NCBI GenBank assembly: GCA_900552095.1
Contig: URYM01000119.1
Location: 1-5,994 of the forward strand
Reading direction: 5' to 3'
Length of the DNA: 5,994 nucleotides
Source of the DNA: an uncultured Blautia sp.
GTDB taxonomy: Bacteria; Bacillota; Clostridia; Lachnospirales; Lachnospiraceae
Positions 1 through 5,953 of this stretch are shown here, in pieces (positions within the stretch are counted from its first letter, which is position 1; each line of letters starts with the position of its first letter). The notes under the pieces are model-generated. The model worked only from the letters and a program-made list of their open reading frames with translations. It did no database searches and was not told the DNA's origin. A program made the translations under genes and the position numbers.

Positions 1-7
1 ATCTCTC

Positions 8-35
8 ATTATACCAAGATTGCCTGAAAAAACAA
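8..35 (-). promoter_or_regulatory. Predicted sigma-A promoter (extended -10) for the next unit
   Basis: On the minus strand a perfect TATAAT -10 box (13-8) is preceded by TG one base away (TGGTATAAT, an extended -10). A TTGTTT -35-like box (35-30) lies 16 bases upstream of the -10. Transcription would start at about position 1 or just outside the window, so the gene it drives is not visible. The site lies directly after the operon terminator, which fits a new transcription unit on the same strand. The -35 matches consensus only at TTG, but the perfect extended -10 compensates. This is a sequence-based prediction only. Confidence 0.65.
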
Positions 36-43
36 CCCTCCCC

Positions 44-66
44 CCGGGTTTTCCTCAAAATCCCGG
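44..66. repeat. Imperfect inverted repeat between terminator and promoter
   Basis: CCGGGTTTT (44-52) pairs with AAAA-T-CCCGG (57-66), giving a 9-bp stem with one bulged T at 61 and a CCTC loop. On the minus strand the nearest T run (32-27) is 11 bases past the stem, so it is not a classical terminator. It sits just upstream of the -35 box of the predicted promoter at 8-35, so it could be an operator or simply a backup hairpin. Its function is unknown. Confidence 0.4.
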
Positions 67-68
67 AC

Positions 69-111
69 AGAAAGAAAGGATGCAGGTTCCGGAAAAACCG
101 GTCTGCATCCC
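69..111 (-). terminator. Rho-independent terminator of the operon
   Basis: Read on the minus strand, GGATGCAG (110-103) pairs with CTGCATCC (85-78). An inner CCGG/CCGG stem closes a TTTTT loop, with a small asymmetric bulge between the two stems. The hairpin is followed at once by TTTCTTTCT (77-69). It begins about 13 bases after the thioredoxin stop codon, the expected place for an operon terminator. The plus-strand side is also T-rich after the stem (112-131), so the hairpin might work in both directions. Confidence 0.85.
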
Positions 112-123
112 TTTGCTCTTTCT

Positions 124-444
124 TTATTTTTCATCCATATGGGACTCTACCATCTTTACAATGGCCGGTTTCTGCTGCAGGCCACTGACCCGCTCCAGCT
201 CCTCCCCGTTTTTGAAGACAATCAGGGTGGGGTATCCCTTCACCTGATATTTCTCCGTCTGCTCCTTATTCTTGTCAAAATCAATCTTCAGGATGGACAC
301 CTGATCTCCCAGCTGTTTTTCCACATCGTTTAATACGAAGGAAAGCATTTTGCACGGACCGCAGGTAGAGGAAAAGAAATCTGCCAGTACCAGGCCCTCT
401 GTATGAAGCTGTTCAAATTCTTCTCCTGTTACTTCTTTTATCAT
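124..444 (-). CDS. trxA: Thioredoxin with TCGPC active site
   Basis: This is a complete 106-residue thioredoxin, the usual family length, and a cytoplasmic dithiol/disulfide oxidoreductase. Visible hallmarks are the redox motif C28-G-P-C31, the buried acidic residue D22 in ADFF, K53 in the KID strand, and the cis-proline P72 in GYPT before the TLIVFKNG strand. The residue before the first catalytic Cys is Thr27 rather than the usual Trp (SSTCGPC instead of a WCGPC context), which may change redox potential or partner choice. The start is fixed by AAAGGAG (458-452), 7 bases upstream of ATG and partly made from the preceding trxB stop region. The trxB stop is 14 bases away, so the two are co-transcribed and this is the natural substrate of that reductase. 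It is the last gene before the terminator. The family call is very secure; the specific partner is not known. Confidence 0.95.
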   Translation of the reverse strand: MIKEVTGEEFEQLHTEGLVLADFFSSTCGPCKMLSFVLNDVEKQLGDQVSILKIDFDKNKEQTEKYQVKGYPTLIVFKNGEELERVSGLQQKPAIVKMVESHMDEK

Positions 445-451
445 AAGTTTT

Positions 452-458
452 CTCCTTT
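452..458 (-). promoter_or_regulatory. Ribosome binding site of trxA
   Basis: AAAGGAG lies 7 bases upstream of the trxA ATG (444-442) and abuts the trxB stop codon TAG (461-459). Termination on trxB would place ribosomes next to the trxA start, which fits coupled expression. Confidence 0.85.
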
Positions 459-1382
459 CTACTCCAGGCTCTTAATATAACGGGAAGCTTCCTGCGCCGC
501 GATCGCGCCGTCCGCACAGGCTGTAATCACCTGTCTTAAATGCTTCGCCGTACAGTCCCCTGCCCCGAAAATTCCGGGAATCTCTGTCTCCATGTGGCTT
601 CCTGCCTTCACGTAGCCCATCTGATCCAGAACACCCAGGCTTTCACAGAACTCCGTAGTCGGCTTCAGCCCGATATACTCGAAAACGCCGTCGCAGCTGA
701 CCCGGTGCTCTTCTCCGGTCTTCGTGGATTTAAAATGAATTCCCTCCAGCTTTCCATCTCCGTAAAATTCCAGTACATCCTGGTAGGGATAGATCGTCAC
801 GTTGTCCATGGCCCTCAGCTTATCGCAGGAAATGGGATCCGCCGTCAGATCAAACATGGTCACGATTGTCAGAGAGTGCACAATCTCTGCCAGATAAATA
901 GATTCTTCCACCGCGGAATTGCCGCCTCCGATCACAACCACATCCTTATCCCGGTAAGCCGCTCCGTCACAGATCGCACACCAGCTGATTCCGTTTCCGG
1001 CAAATTCTTTTTCCCCGGGAACGTTCAGCATCCGCGGCCGTGTTCCGGTGGCAAGCAGCACGGCACGGGCCGTATAGACCTTTTCCTCTTCTTTGCAGAG
1101 TACCTGTTTTTCTCCGTTCTCCAGAAGACGGATCTCTTCCACGGTACGGTAATCAAAAGCCACATTCAGCTTCTGCGTGTGTTCAAACATCTGGATCGCC
1201 AGCTCCGCGCCATTGATGAAACCGGCTCCCGTATAGTTCTGAATCTCATTCGTGTTGATGATCTGTCCTCCCGGCGCCAGCTTATCCAGCATCAGAACGG
1301 AAAGATTGGCTCTCGCCCCGTAAATTGCCGCCGTCATCCCTGCGGGCCCGCTGCCCACAATAATCAAATCATAACCTGCCAT
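459..1382 (-). CDS. trxB: Thioredoxin reductase-like FAD/disulfide oxidoreductase with atypical NAD(P) site
   Basis: This is a 307-residue low-molecular-weight thioredoxin reductase, which passes electrons through FAD to a CxxC and on to thioredoxin. FAD-binding GSGPAG is at residues 10-15, the redox motif C135-A-I-C138 is followed by DG, the nucleotide fold GGGNSA is at 152-157, and the C-terminal flavin motif GAGDCTAKHLRQ is near 273-284. The NADPH motif HRRxxxR is absent: the aligned residues are T175-M-F-D-L-T-A181, so both family arginines that hold the 2'-phosphate and the third Arg are lost. It may use NADH or another donor such as ferredoxin. The start is taken at MAGYDL (ATG 1382-1380), with GGGGAGG (1398-1392) 9 bases upstream. 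An in-frame ATG at 1436 would add 18 charged residues before the FAD fold and has no clear ribosome site. The gene overlaps the sulfotransferase by 14 bp and precedes trxA by 14 bp. Confidence 0.92.
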   Translation of the reverse strand: MAGYDLIIVGSGPAGMTAAIYGARANLSVLMLDKLAPGGQIINTNEIQNYTGAGFINGAELAIQMFEHTQKLNVAFDYRTVEEIRLLENGEKQVLCKEEEKVYTARAVLLATGTRPRMLNVPGEKEFAGNGISWCAICDGAAYRDKDVVVIGGGNSAVEESIYLAEIVHSLTIVTMFDLTADPISCDKLRAMDNVTIYPYQDVLEFYGDGKLEGIHFKSTKTGEEHRVSCDGVFEYIGLKPTTEFCESLGVLDQMGYVKAGSHMETEIPGIFGAGDCTAKHLRQVITACADGAIAAQEASRYIKSLE

Positions 1383-3264
1383 TTTCCTGCGCCTCCCCGC
1401 ATGTGATCTGAATTCCTGTCTCATACTTTTTATCATCCACGATAACCCGCAGATCGTATGTTCCTTTGAGTCCCGCTTTGTTTACGCTCAGCGTGATATT
1501 TCTCGGATCCTTCTCAATAAACGTTCCGCAGCAGAGCGCGGTAAACTTATTCTTTGCCGTGGAAATGAAGTAGCCGTGTACTTCCTCTCCCTGCTCCAGA
1601 AGCAGCATGACCAGCTGTCCTCCCTCGAAAATCGCCTTAAAGGTAAAACGGTCGTCTTCCTCGGTCAGATTTGCCTCGTACCGGTAGGGAAGCAGTTCCC
1701 CGCAGGGTTCCAGGGGAATGATCGTATCAAATTCCGGTGTCACACCCATACTGCCCAGCCGCTCTCCTTTTCCCACAGGAAGATTATCCTGTTCATGATA
1801 AAGTGTCAGCTTCTCTGCCCGGTAGAAATTTCCGGTGATCTTAAGTTCCAGCATTTTCTTTCCGTTCTGCATTTCCACCGTAATGCTCTCCGCCCGCACA
1901 TTGGGGTCTCCCTGCATCAGAGCTGCCGGTTTCTCAGACGCGTGCTCTCCATAATACTGGATGCCGCCGGAATGTACCATGTAATGGTCTTCCCCGTAGA
2001 ATTCCACATTTCCGATATAGGAAGAGAAAAATTCCTCTCCTCTTTCTTTCCCGTACTGCCAGATCTGGCGTACCGTTTTCTTCTCCTGATCCAGGCGGTA
2101 ACGCACACCCCGGGAGAAATTATCCTTATTTAAACGGAACTTTTCCCGGATCTTAGAGCGATAATGACCGTTATCAAAGCACATCACATCTCCGTCCGGC
2201 GTCATCAGGCAGGCATGCTGTTCGTAAAACCAGTCAAATTCTCCATCGCCTTCCGGAGTGAAAAAGTATTTCTTTTTCTCCTCCGGCCACAGATCGGAAT
2301 CACCCAGAATCCAGTTTAAGTTTCCTGTCTCATAGTCAATATTGATGATACTGTCTGTATGTCTTCCGGAGAGCGTAATAGAATTTGTGTTTTTGTCATA
2401 CCACAGCGCGTTGTTGTGGAACCAGTCTCTGTCGGTATAGCCGCCGGACGGCCCTTCTCCCGGAGTCAGGCAGTCTTTCAGATCCCAGACTTTCTTCACC
2501 TGTCCGTTTGCTCTGTCTATCAGTACGATTTCATCTTCGACTGTCTCATAGGAGGGGGATTCCGAGAGAATAAGAAGATCTCCGTTTTCCATCTCCCAGC
2601 AGTCATGGTGATAGCCGCCGGGAACAGAATACTCCCGGATCACCTTTCCGGCCATGGTCATCTCATAAACGCCGGACATATAATACGGCATCTGCAGCAC
2701 CCGCTCTGTGCCGATCAGAAGATTTCCATTTTTTAAACGCTTCAGGTCAAAAACCACCGGAATATTCAGATGCCAGCGGATGTCTCCCCGGTAATCAAAT
2801 CCGGTTGCCAGCGCTGCCAGAGACGGTGTCACGAAGATCAGCTGATCCTTCAGATATTCTGCTGTAGTCTCCATACTGATCAGCTTCGGTTCATCCCCGC
2901 TTAAAGGTCCCACCGGAATCTCCACCAGGCTGCTCTCCCCCTGGTAAAGCCGGATCTGCACTTTATTCCTGTAATCTGCATACAATCCCAGCACCGGAAG
3001 GATGTGTTTCTTTGCCGGGGGGAAGGTATGGGTAATGTTTCCCGCCTCTTCTTTTCCAAAAACAGTCAGCGTCACCGCCTGCTCTTCTTCTGTCTCAAAA
3101 CAGATCACCGCCGCCAGCGGATTGATCAGATAGGGATTTACCCTGATAAAAGGGTGTCGAAAAGTAAAGCTGCCGTTTTCCCATGCCGCCAGCATCTCCT
3201 GCTCCACTCTGTTCTGCCTTTCGATCAGGCTCTCCAGATAGGAATATGTAATTTTCTCAGCCAT
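1369..3264 (-). CDS. Aryl-sulfate sulfotransferase (AssT family), no signal peptide, predicted cytoplasmic
   Basis: The 631-residue protein resembles PAPS-independent aryl-sulfate sulfotransferases, which move a sulfuryl group from one phenolic sulfate to another phenol through a sulfo-histidine. Residues 1 to about 125 form an N-terminal beta domain, about 145-445 the propeller-like catalytic part, and the rest a beta-rich C-terminal extension. Candidate active-site residues match those of the E. coli enzyme: H220 in GYHHD, H283 in DWFHNN, R301 in SGRHTD and H350 in YEQHAC, the last being the likely sulfated nucleophile. The H283-R301 spacing of 18 equals that recalled for E. coli (H356-R374). 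The N-terminus MAEKITYSYLES is hydrophilic, so unlike the periplasmic E. coli enzyme it has no export signal. The cysteine pair recalled just before the catalytic His in E. coli is also absent. Start ATG 3264 has AAAGGAG (3276-3270) 5 bases upstream and overlaps the regulator by 8 bp. The natural donor and acceptor are unknown. Confidence 0.88.
   Translation of the reverse strand: MAEKITYSYLESLIERQNRVEQEMLAAWENGSFTFRHPFIRVNPYLINPLAAVICFETEEEQAVTLTVFGKEEAGNITHTFPPAKKHILPVLGLYADYRNKVQIRLYQGESSLVEIPVGPLSGDEPKLISMETTAEYLKDQLIFVTPSLAALATGFDYRGDIRWHLNIPVVFDLKRLKNGNLLIGTERVLQMPYYMSGVYEMTMAGKVIREYSVPGGYHHDCWEMENGDLLILSESPSYETVEDEIVLIDRANGQVKKVWDLKDCLTPGEGPSGGYTDRDWFHNNALWYDKNTNSITLSGRHTDSIINIDYETGNLNWILGDSDLWPEEKKKYFFTPEGDGEFDWFYEQHACLMTPDGDVMCFDNGHYRSKIREKFRLNKDNFSRGVRYRLDQEKKTVRQIWQYGKERGEEFFSSYIGNVEFYGEDHYMVHSGGIQYYGEHASEKPAALMQGDPNVRAESITVEMQNGKKMLELKITGNFYRAEKLTLYHEQDNLPVGKGERLGSMGVTPEFDTIIPLEPCGELLPYRYEANLTEEDDRFTFKAIFEGGQLVMLLLEQGEEVHGYFISTAKNKFTALCCGTFIEKDPRNITLSVNKAGLKGTYDLRVIVDDKKYETGIQITCGEAQENGRL
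1392..1398 (-). promoter_or_regulatory. Ribosome binding site that decides the trxB start
   Basis: GGGGAGG lies 9 bases upstream of ATG 1382-1380, inside the 3' end of the sulfotransferase gene. No comparable motif precedes the in-frame ATGs at 1436 or 1424. This supports MAGYDLIIVG as the true N-terminus, which also matches where the Rossmann fold normally begins in the family. Confidence 0.8.
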
Positions 3265-4237
3265 CCAAGCTCCTTTCCTGTTCGATCAGTTTTTCCGCGA
3301 TCCTGCTGTCCGTGATCAGACAGTCGATCAGGTTTCCTTTTATAGCCGCATAAATCGCCTGCGTCTTATCCCAGCCTCCGGCCAGTGCAATCACCTGGGG
3401 CACCTGCTGAAGATCCTCAAAGGGAATTCCGATAATCCGGTCATTCAGCCGGTCGTTGATCTTTTTCCCTTCCCTGTCGAAAAAATAACCGCAGAGATAG
3501 CCTACGGCGCCCTTCCGGATCAGCTCTTCCTTTTTTCTGGGCGTTAGATAGCCCTCCCAGGTATTTACTCCGCCTCCCGCTTTCATATCCGCGATCCCGG
3601 TCACCACATACTGCACTTTTTTTGCCTTTTCAAGAGCAGTACGGATAATCCGCTCCTTCATAAGCTCCTTGCGCACGATATCGTTCTCAATATAGAGCGG
3701 AGCATACAGCAGAGAGTATCTGGCCTGGAAAGCCCTGGCCATCTCCTGTACCAGCACAGGAAGTTCTTTCTGGCTTAAGTATTCTTCCGTAGCATTTCCT
3801 ACCAGCTGTACAATCTCCAGTTTTCTGGGCACCGAGGGTTTCAGCTGACGAACCATCTGATAAATCGTCCGTCCCCAGGAAAGTCCCACGGCATCACCGT
3901 CTTCCAGAATACTGTCCAGATATCCTGCCGCCATCTCTCCGATCCTTTTAATTGCGATCTCCGCGTCCTGATTATCATAAAGGTCTGTGACCACCAGTGC
4001 TTCTTTCAGTCCAAATCTGCGCTTTAGTTCTGTCTCCAGAAGCACAGACTGCTTCAGCGGATAATGGATCTGAAATTCCACGATTTTTTCTTCCCGGGCG
4101 ATCTTTAAAGCCCGGGAGACCTTCGCTTTGGAAAAGAACAGCATATTGGCGATCTCCTGCTGTGACATACCTTCCACGTAATACATTCTTGCTATCTCGG
4201 CTATCACTGCCAGTTCTTCCTCATCTGCCCTTTTCAT
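3257..4237 (-). CDS. SorC/DeoR-type sugar-binding transcriptional regulator
   Basis: This is a full-length 326-residue regulator of the SorC family, DNA-binding proteins that sense phosphorylated sugars and control uptake operons. A helix-turn-helix spans about residues 12-52, with MSQQEIANML as the first helix and SKAKVSRALKIAREE as the recognition helix. The effector domain follows, with the family motifs GLSWGRT (118-124), VQLVGN (143-148), GIADM (214-218), NDR (265-267) and a C-terminal AGGWDKTQAI (286-295) with LITDS (307-311). The start has GGGAG (4250-4246) 8 bases upstream and lies 21 bp after the IIB stop. Being inside the operon it would be autoregulated. A phosphorylated product of the adjacent PTS is the obvious candidate ligand, but this is inference. 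Its operator is not visible because the operon promoter is off the contig end. Confidence 0.92.
   Translation of the reverse strand: MKRADEEELAVIAEIARMYYVEGMSQQEIANMLFFSKAKVSRALKIAREEKIVEFQIHYPLKQSVLLETELKRRFGLKEALVVTDLYDNQDAEIAIKRIGEMAAGYLDSILEDGDAVGLSWGRTIYQMVRQLKPSVPRKLEIVQLVGNATEEYLSQKELPVLVQEMARAFQARYSLLYAPLYIENDIVRKELMKERIIRTALEKAKKVQYVVTGIADMKAGGGVNTWEGYLTPRKKEELIRKGAVGYLCGYFFDREGKKINDRLNDRIIGIPFEDLQQVPQVIALAGGWDKTQAIYAAIKGNLIDCLITDSRIAEKLIEQERSLDG
3270..3276 (-). promoter_or_regulatory. Ribosome binding site of the sulfotransferase gene
   Basis: AAAGGAG lies 5 bases upstream of ATG 3264-3262, within the last codons of the regulator gene, whose TGA (3259-3257) lies beyond this start. 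The 8-bp overlap suggests translational coupling of the two genes. Confidence 0.75.
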
Positions 4238-4258
4238 GTTCCGATCTCCCGCCTTTCC

Positions 4259-4546
4259 CTAGCGATCTGCGATGCCGCTCTCTTTTAACTTTGTTTCCAG
4301 TTCTTTCTTATTCATCAGGTTTTTCAGGCCAAGAACGATCGTTCCCGGTTTTACCTTAAAGCTCTTCACAAAGTTCTCCGCTACTACGATCAGATCATAA
4401 TCGTGCGCGATGGATTTTGCCTCATCAATGCTGGTATGATAAATATCATGCTCAACTCCCATAGATTTCAGCACTTTAGAACAGTTCATTTTAATCAGCT
4501 GTGAGCTTCCCATCCCGCATCCGCAGGCAACTAATACTTTGATCAT
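4259..4546 (-). CDS. PTS IIB phosphocarrier, ascorbate/galactitol (UlaB/GatB-like) type
   Basis: This 95-residue soluble IIB subunit accepts phosphate from IIA on a cysteine and passes it to the substrate during transport by IIC. It starts with strand MIKVLVA followed by the phosphate loop C8-G-C-G-M-G-S-S15, the signature of this IIB superfamily; C8 is the expected phospho-cysteine. The strand DLIVVAENF (50s) and the later VKPGTIVLGLKNLMNKKEL region match the Rossmann-like IIB fold. The length is close to E. coli UlaB (about 100). Its ATG overlaps the IIC stop in an ATGA arrangement, so the two are coupled and form one transporter. AGGAGG (4559-4554) is 7 bases upstream. No IIA gene lies in the window, so the phosphate donor must be encoded elsewhere or upstream. 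Confidence 0.93.
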   Translation of the reverse strand: MIKVLVACGCGMGSSQLIKMNCSKVLKSMGVEHDIYHTSIDEAKSIAHDYDLIVVAENFVKSFKVKPGTIVLGLKNLMNKKELETKLKESGIADR

Positions 4547-5952
4547 TCTTCTTCCTCCTCAATTCCCATGGAAAAGTAATTTTCTTTATTTTTGCGGTAC
4601 TGCAGCTGAGGAATCAGCAGCATACCAAGGATACACAAAATAATTCCGGGCACGGTCAGATATTTAATTACCACACCCATCGCCGGCCACAGTGTTGCCC
4701 AGTCCAGATTGCCTACATAACCTCCAAAAGAGGACATCTGGAAGAGGCCGATGGCAAAGGCACTTCCCAGCACCTGCAGAAGGCCGGAACCCATACAGAA
4801 TACAACCAGCGCTTTAATCCCGCCTTTTAAGTTCGCATACAAACCGATGGTGGCATTATCGTAAAAGAGGGGTACAAAGCCCGGTATAATCATCAGCGGG
4901 GATTTGAAAATCAAAAGTCCCGCAATCGCGATCACCTGTCCCACTGCTCCGAATAAGAATCCCAGTGTTACTGCATTGGGATCGCCAAAAGAATACGTAG
5001 CCGCACAGTCAACAGCCGGCATACTTCCCTTCAAGACAGAATTGGAGATTCCATTGAAAGACTCCACCATCTCGCCTACAAACATACGGATACCTGTTCT
5101 TAAGATAACCAGATCCACTGCAAAGGAAGCACAGCGCTGGAAAATGTAGACCGGGAAGGAAAGTCCTGCTCCGAAATTGGCCTTATCCAGCTCTCTTAAA
5201 ATATCCGGTCCGATGATAATCATGATCACACCGAAGAACAGAAGCATCAAAAGTGTGGTTGATACTACATAATCTTCCAGGATCTTCATAGCTCCGCCCA
5301 GCTTGATTTCCTTATCTTTTTTCTTCTTATCTTTTCCGGCAAAAACATGGCCGAACTTGTGGGCAAACCAGACACCCAGCATCTGCTGATGACCAATGGC
5401 GAATCCGGATCCTTCCGTCAGTTCCTGAGTTGCCTCCACGGTAAGGTTAGAAAATACAGACCAGTAGGTTCCGATCAGAAGACCGATCAGAACAATTCCC
5501 CACATATTGCGCATGGAGGGAACCAGAAGAAATATGATCCAGGTAGCCACTGCGGACTGTTTCACCATGATGTGACCTGTTGTAAACAGAGTTCTGACTT
5601 TCGTAAATTTTCTGAAAAATACCAGTACAATATTCCACACAAAAGCGATCAGCAGGGTCAGCATGGCAAATGAAGTTGTAATACCAATGCTCTCCAGCGC
5701 ACTGTTAGCCGCTGTAAACCCAAAATTAGGATCGATAACTACCGCATCAATGGCCCATTTCTGCTGGATTCCATTCAGGAGCGGAGATACCGTCCCTTTC
5801 AGAAGACTGGCTCCTGCCTGCAGGATCATATATCCTACTACGGTCCGGATAAAACCGGCCAGAATCTCATACCACTTTCTTTTCAGCAGCGCGTATCCCA
5901 CTACCACGATCAGTCCGATAAAAATGGCAGGCTGGGCCAGCACATTATTAAA
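4543..5952 (-). CDS. PTS IIC permease, UlaA (ascorbate) family, 5'-truncated
   Basis: This inner-membrane permease moves its substrate while IIB phosphorylates it. The 469 genuine residues (first whole genomic codon Phe, 5952-5950) contain about ten hydrophobic segments and the family motifs TGHIM (125-129), GSGFAIGHQQ (181-190), RMFVGEMVESFNGIS (289-303), DCAATYSF (315-322), and IIPGFVPLF followed by NATIG (355-370). All of these align with E. coli UlaA as I recall it. The likely ligand residues H127, H188, Q189 and D315 are kept, but the position matching UlaA Gln139 is Lys131, so ascorbate as substrate is uncertain. Alignment of F1 with about residue 12 of UlaA implies that only some 10-15 residues are missing. 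The upstream ATG at 5970 and the residues MCIRD plus most of the next codon come from adapter DNA. A lysine-rich loop (206-217) and a five-Glu C-terminus are cytoplasmic-looking. The stop overlaps IIB (ATGA). Confidence 0.9.
   Translation of the reverse strand, partial: FNNVLAQPAIFIGLIVVVGYALLKRKWYEILAGFIRTVVGYMILQAGASLLKGTVSPLLNGIQQKWAIDAVVIDPNFGFTAANSALESIGITTSFAMLTLLIAFVWNIVLVFFRKFTKVRTLFTTGHIMVKQSAVATWIIFLLVPSMRNMWGIVLIGLLIGTYWSVFSNLTVEATQELTEGSGFAIGHQQMLGVWFAHKFGHVFAGKDKKKKDKEIKLGGAMKILEDYVVSTTLLMLLFFGVIMIIIGPDILRELDKANFGAGLSFPVYIFQRCASFAVDLVILRTGIRMFVGEMVESFNGISNSVLKGSMPAVDCAATYSFGDPNAVTLGFLFGAVGQVIAIAGLLIFKSPLMIIPGFVPLFYDNATIGLYANLKGGIKALVVFCMGSGLLQVLGSAFAIGLFQMSSFGGYVGNLDWATLWPAMGVVIKYLTVPGIILCILGMLLIPQLQYRKNKENYFSMGIEEEEE
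4554..4559 (-). promoter_or_regulatory. Ribosome binding site of IIB, embedded in the IIC poly-Glu tail
   Basis: A perfect AGGAGG lies 7 bases before the IIB ATG (4546-4544). The same bases form part of the GAG/GAA codons for the five glutamates that end IIC, so the acidic tail and the ribosome site share sequence. Confidence 0.9.
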
Positions 5953-5953
5953 C

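Noticed and set aside
27..66. Hairpin 44-66 plus the T run at 32-27 as a second rho-independent terminator
   Set aside because: Eleven bases, mostly G, separate the stem from the T run, and that run overlaps the predicted -35 region.
540..1406. Long plus-strand open frame (288 codons) opposite the thioredoxin reductase
   Set aside because: It is fully antisense to a well-supported trxB. Its translation is rich in His, Arg and Cys without family motifs, and it is a reading-frame shadow.
1383..1436. Extended N-terminus of TrxB starting at ATG 1436
   Set aside because: There is no good ribosome site upstream, it adds 18 charged residues before the FAD fold, and it would overlap the sulfotransferase by 68 bp. 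ATG 1382 has GGGGAGG at proper spacing.
1576..2133. Plus-strand open frame (185 codons) inside the sulfotransferase gene
   Set aside because: It is antisense to a clear gene with intact catalytic motifs and shows no recognisable domain.
4238..4258. A separate promoter for the regulator gene in the IIB-regulator gap
   Set aside because: The gap is only 21 bp and is occupied by the ribosome site; no -10/-35 pair is seen.
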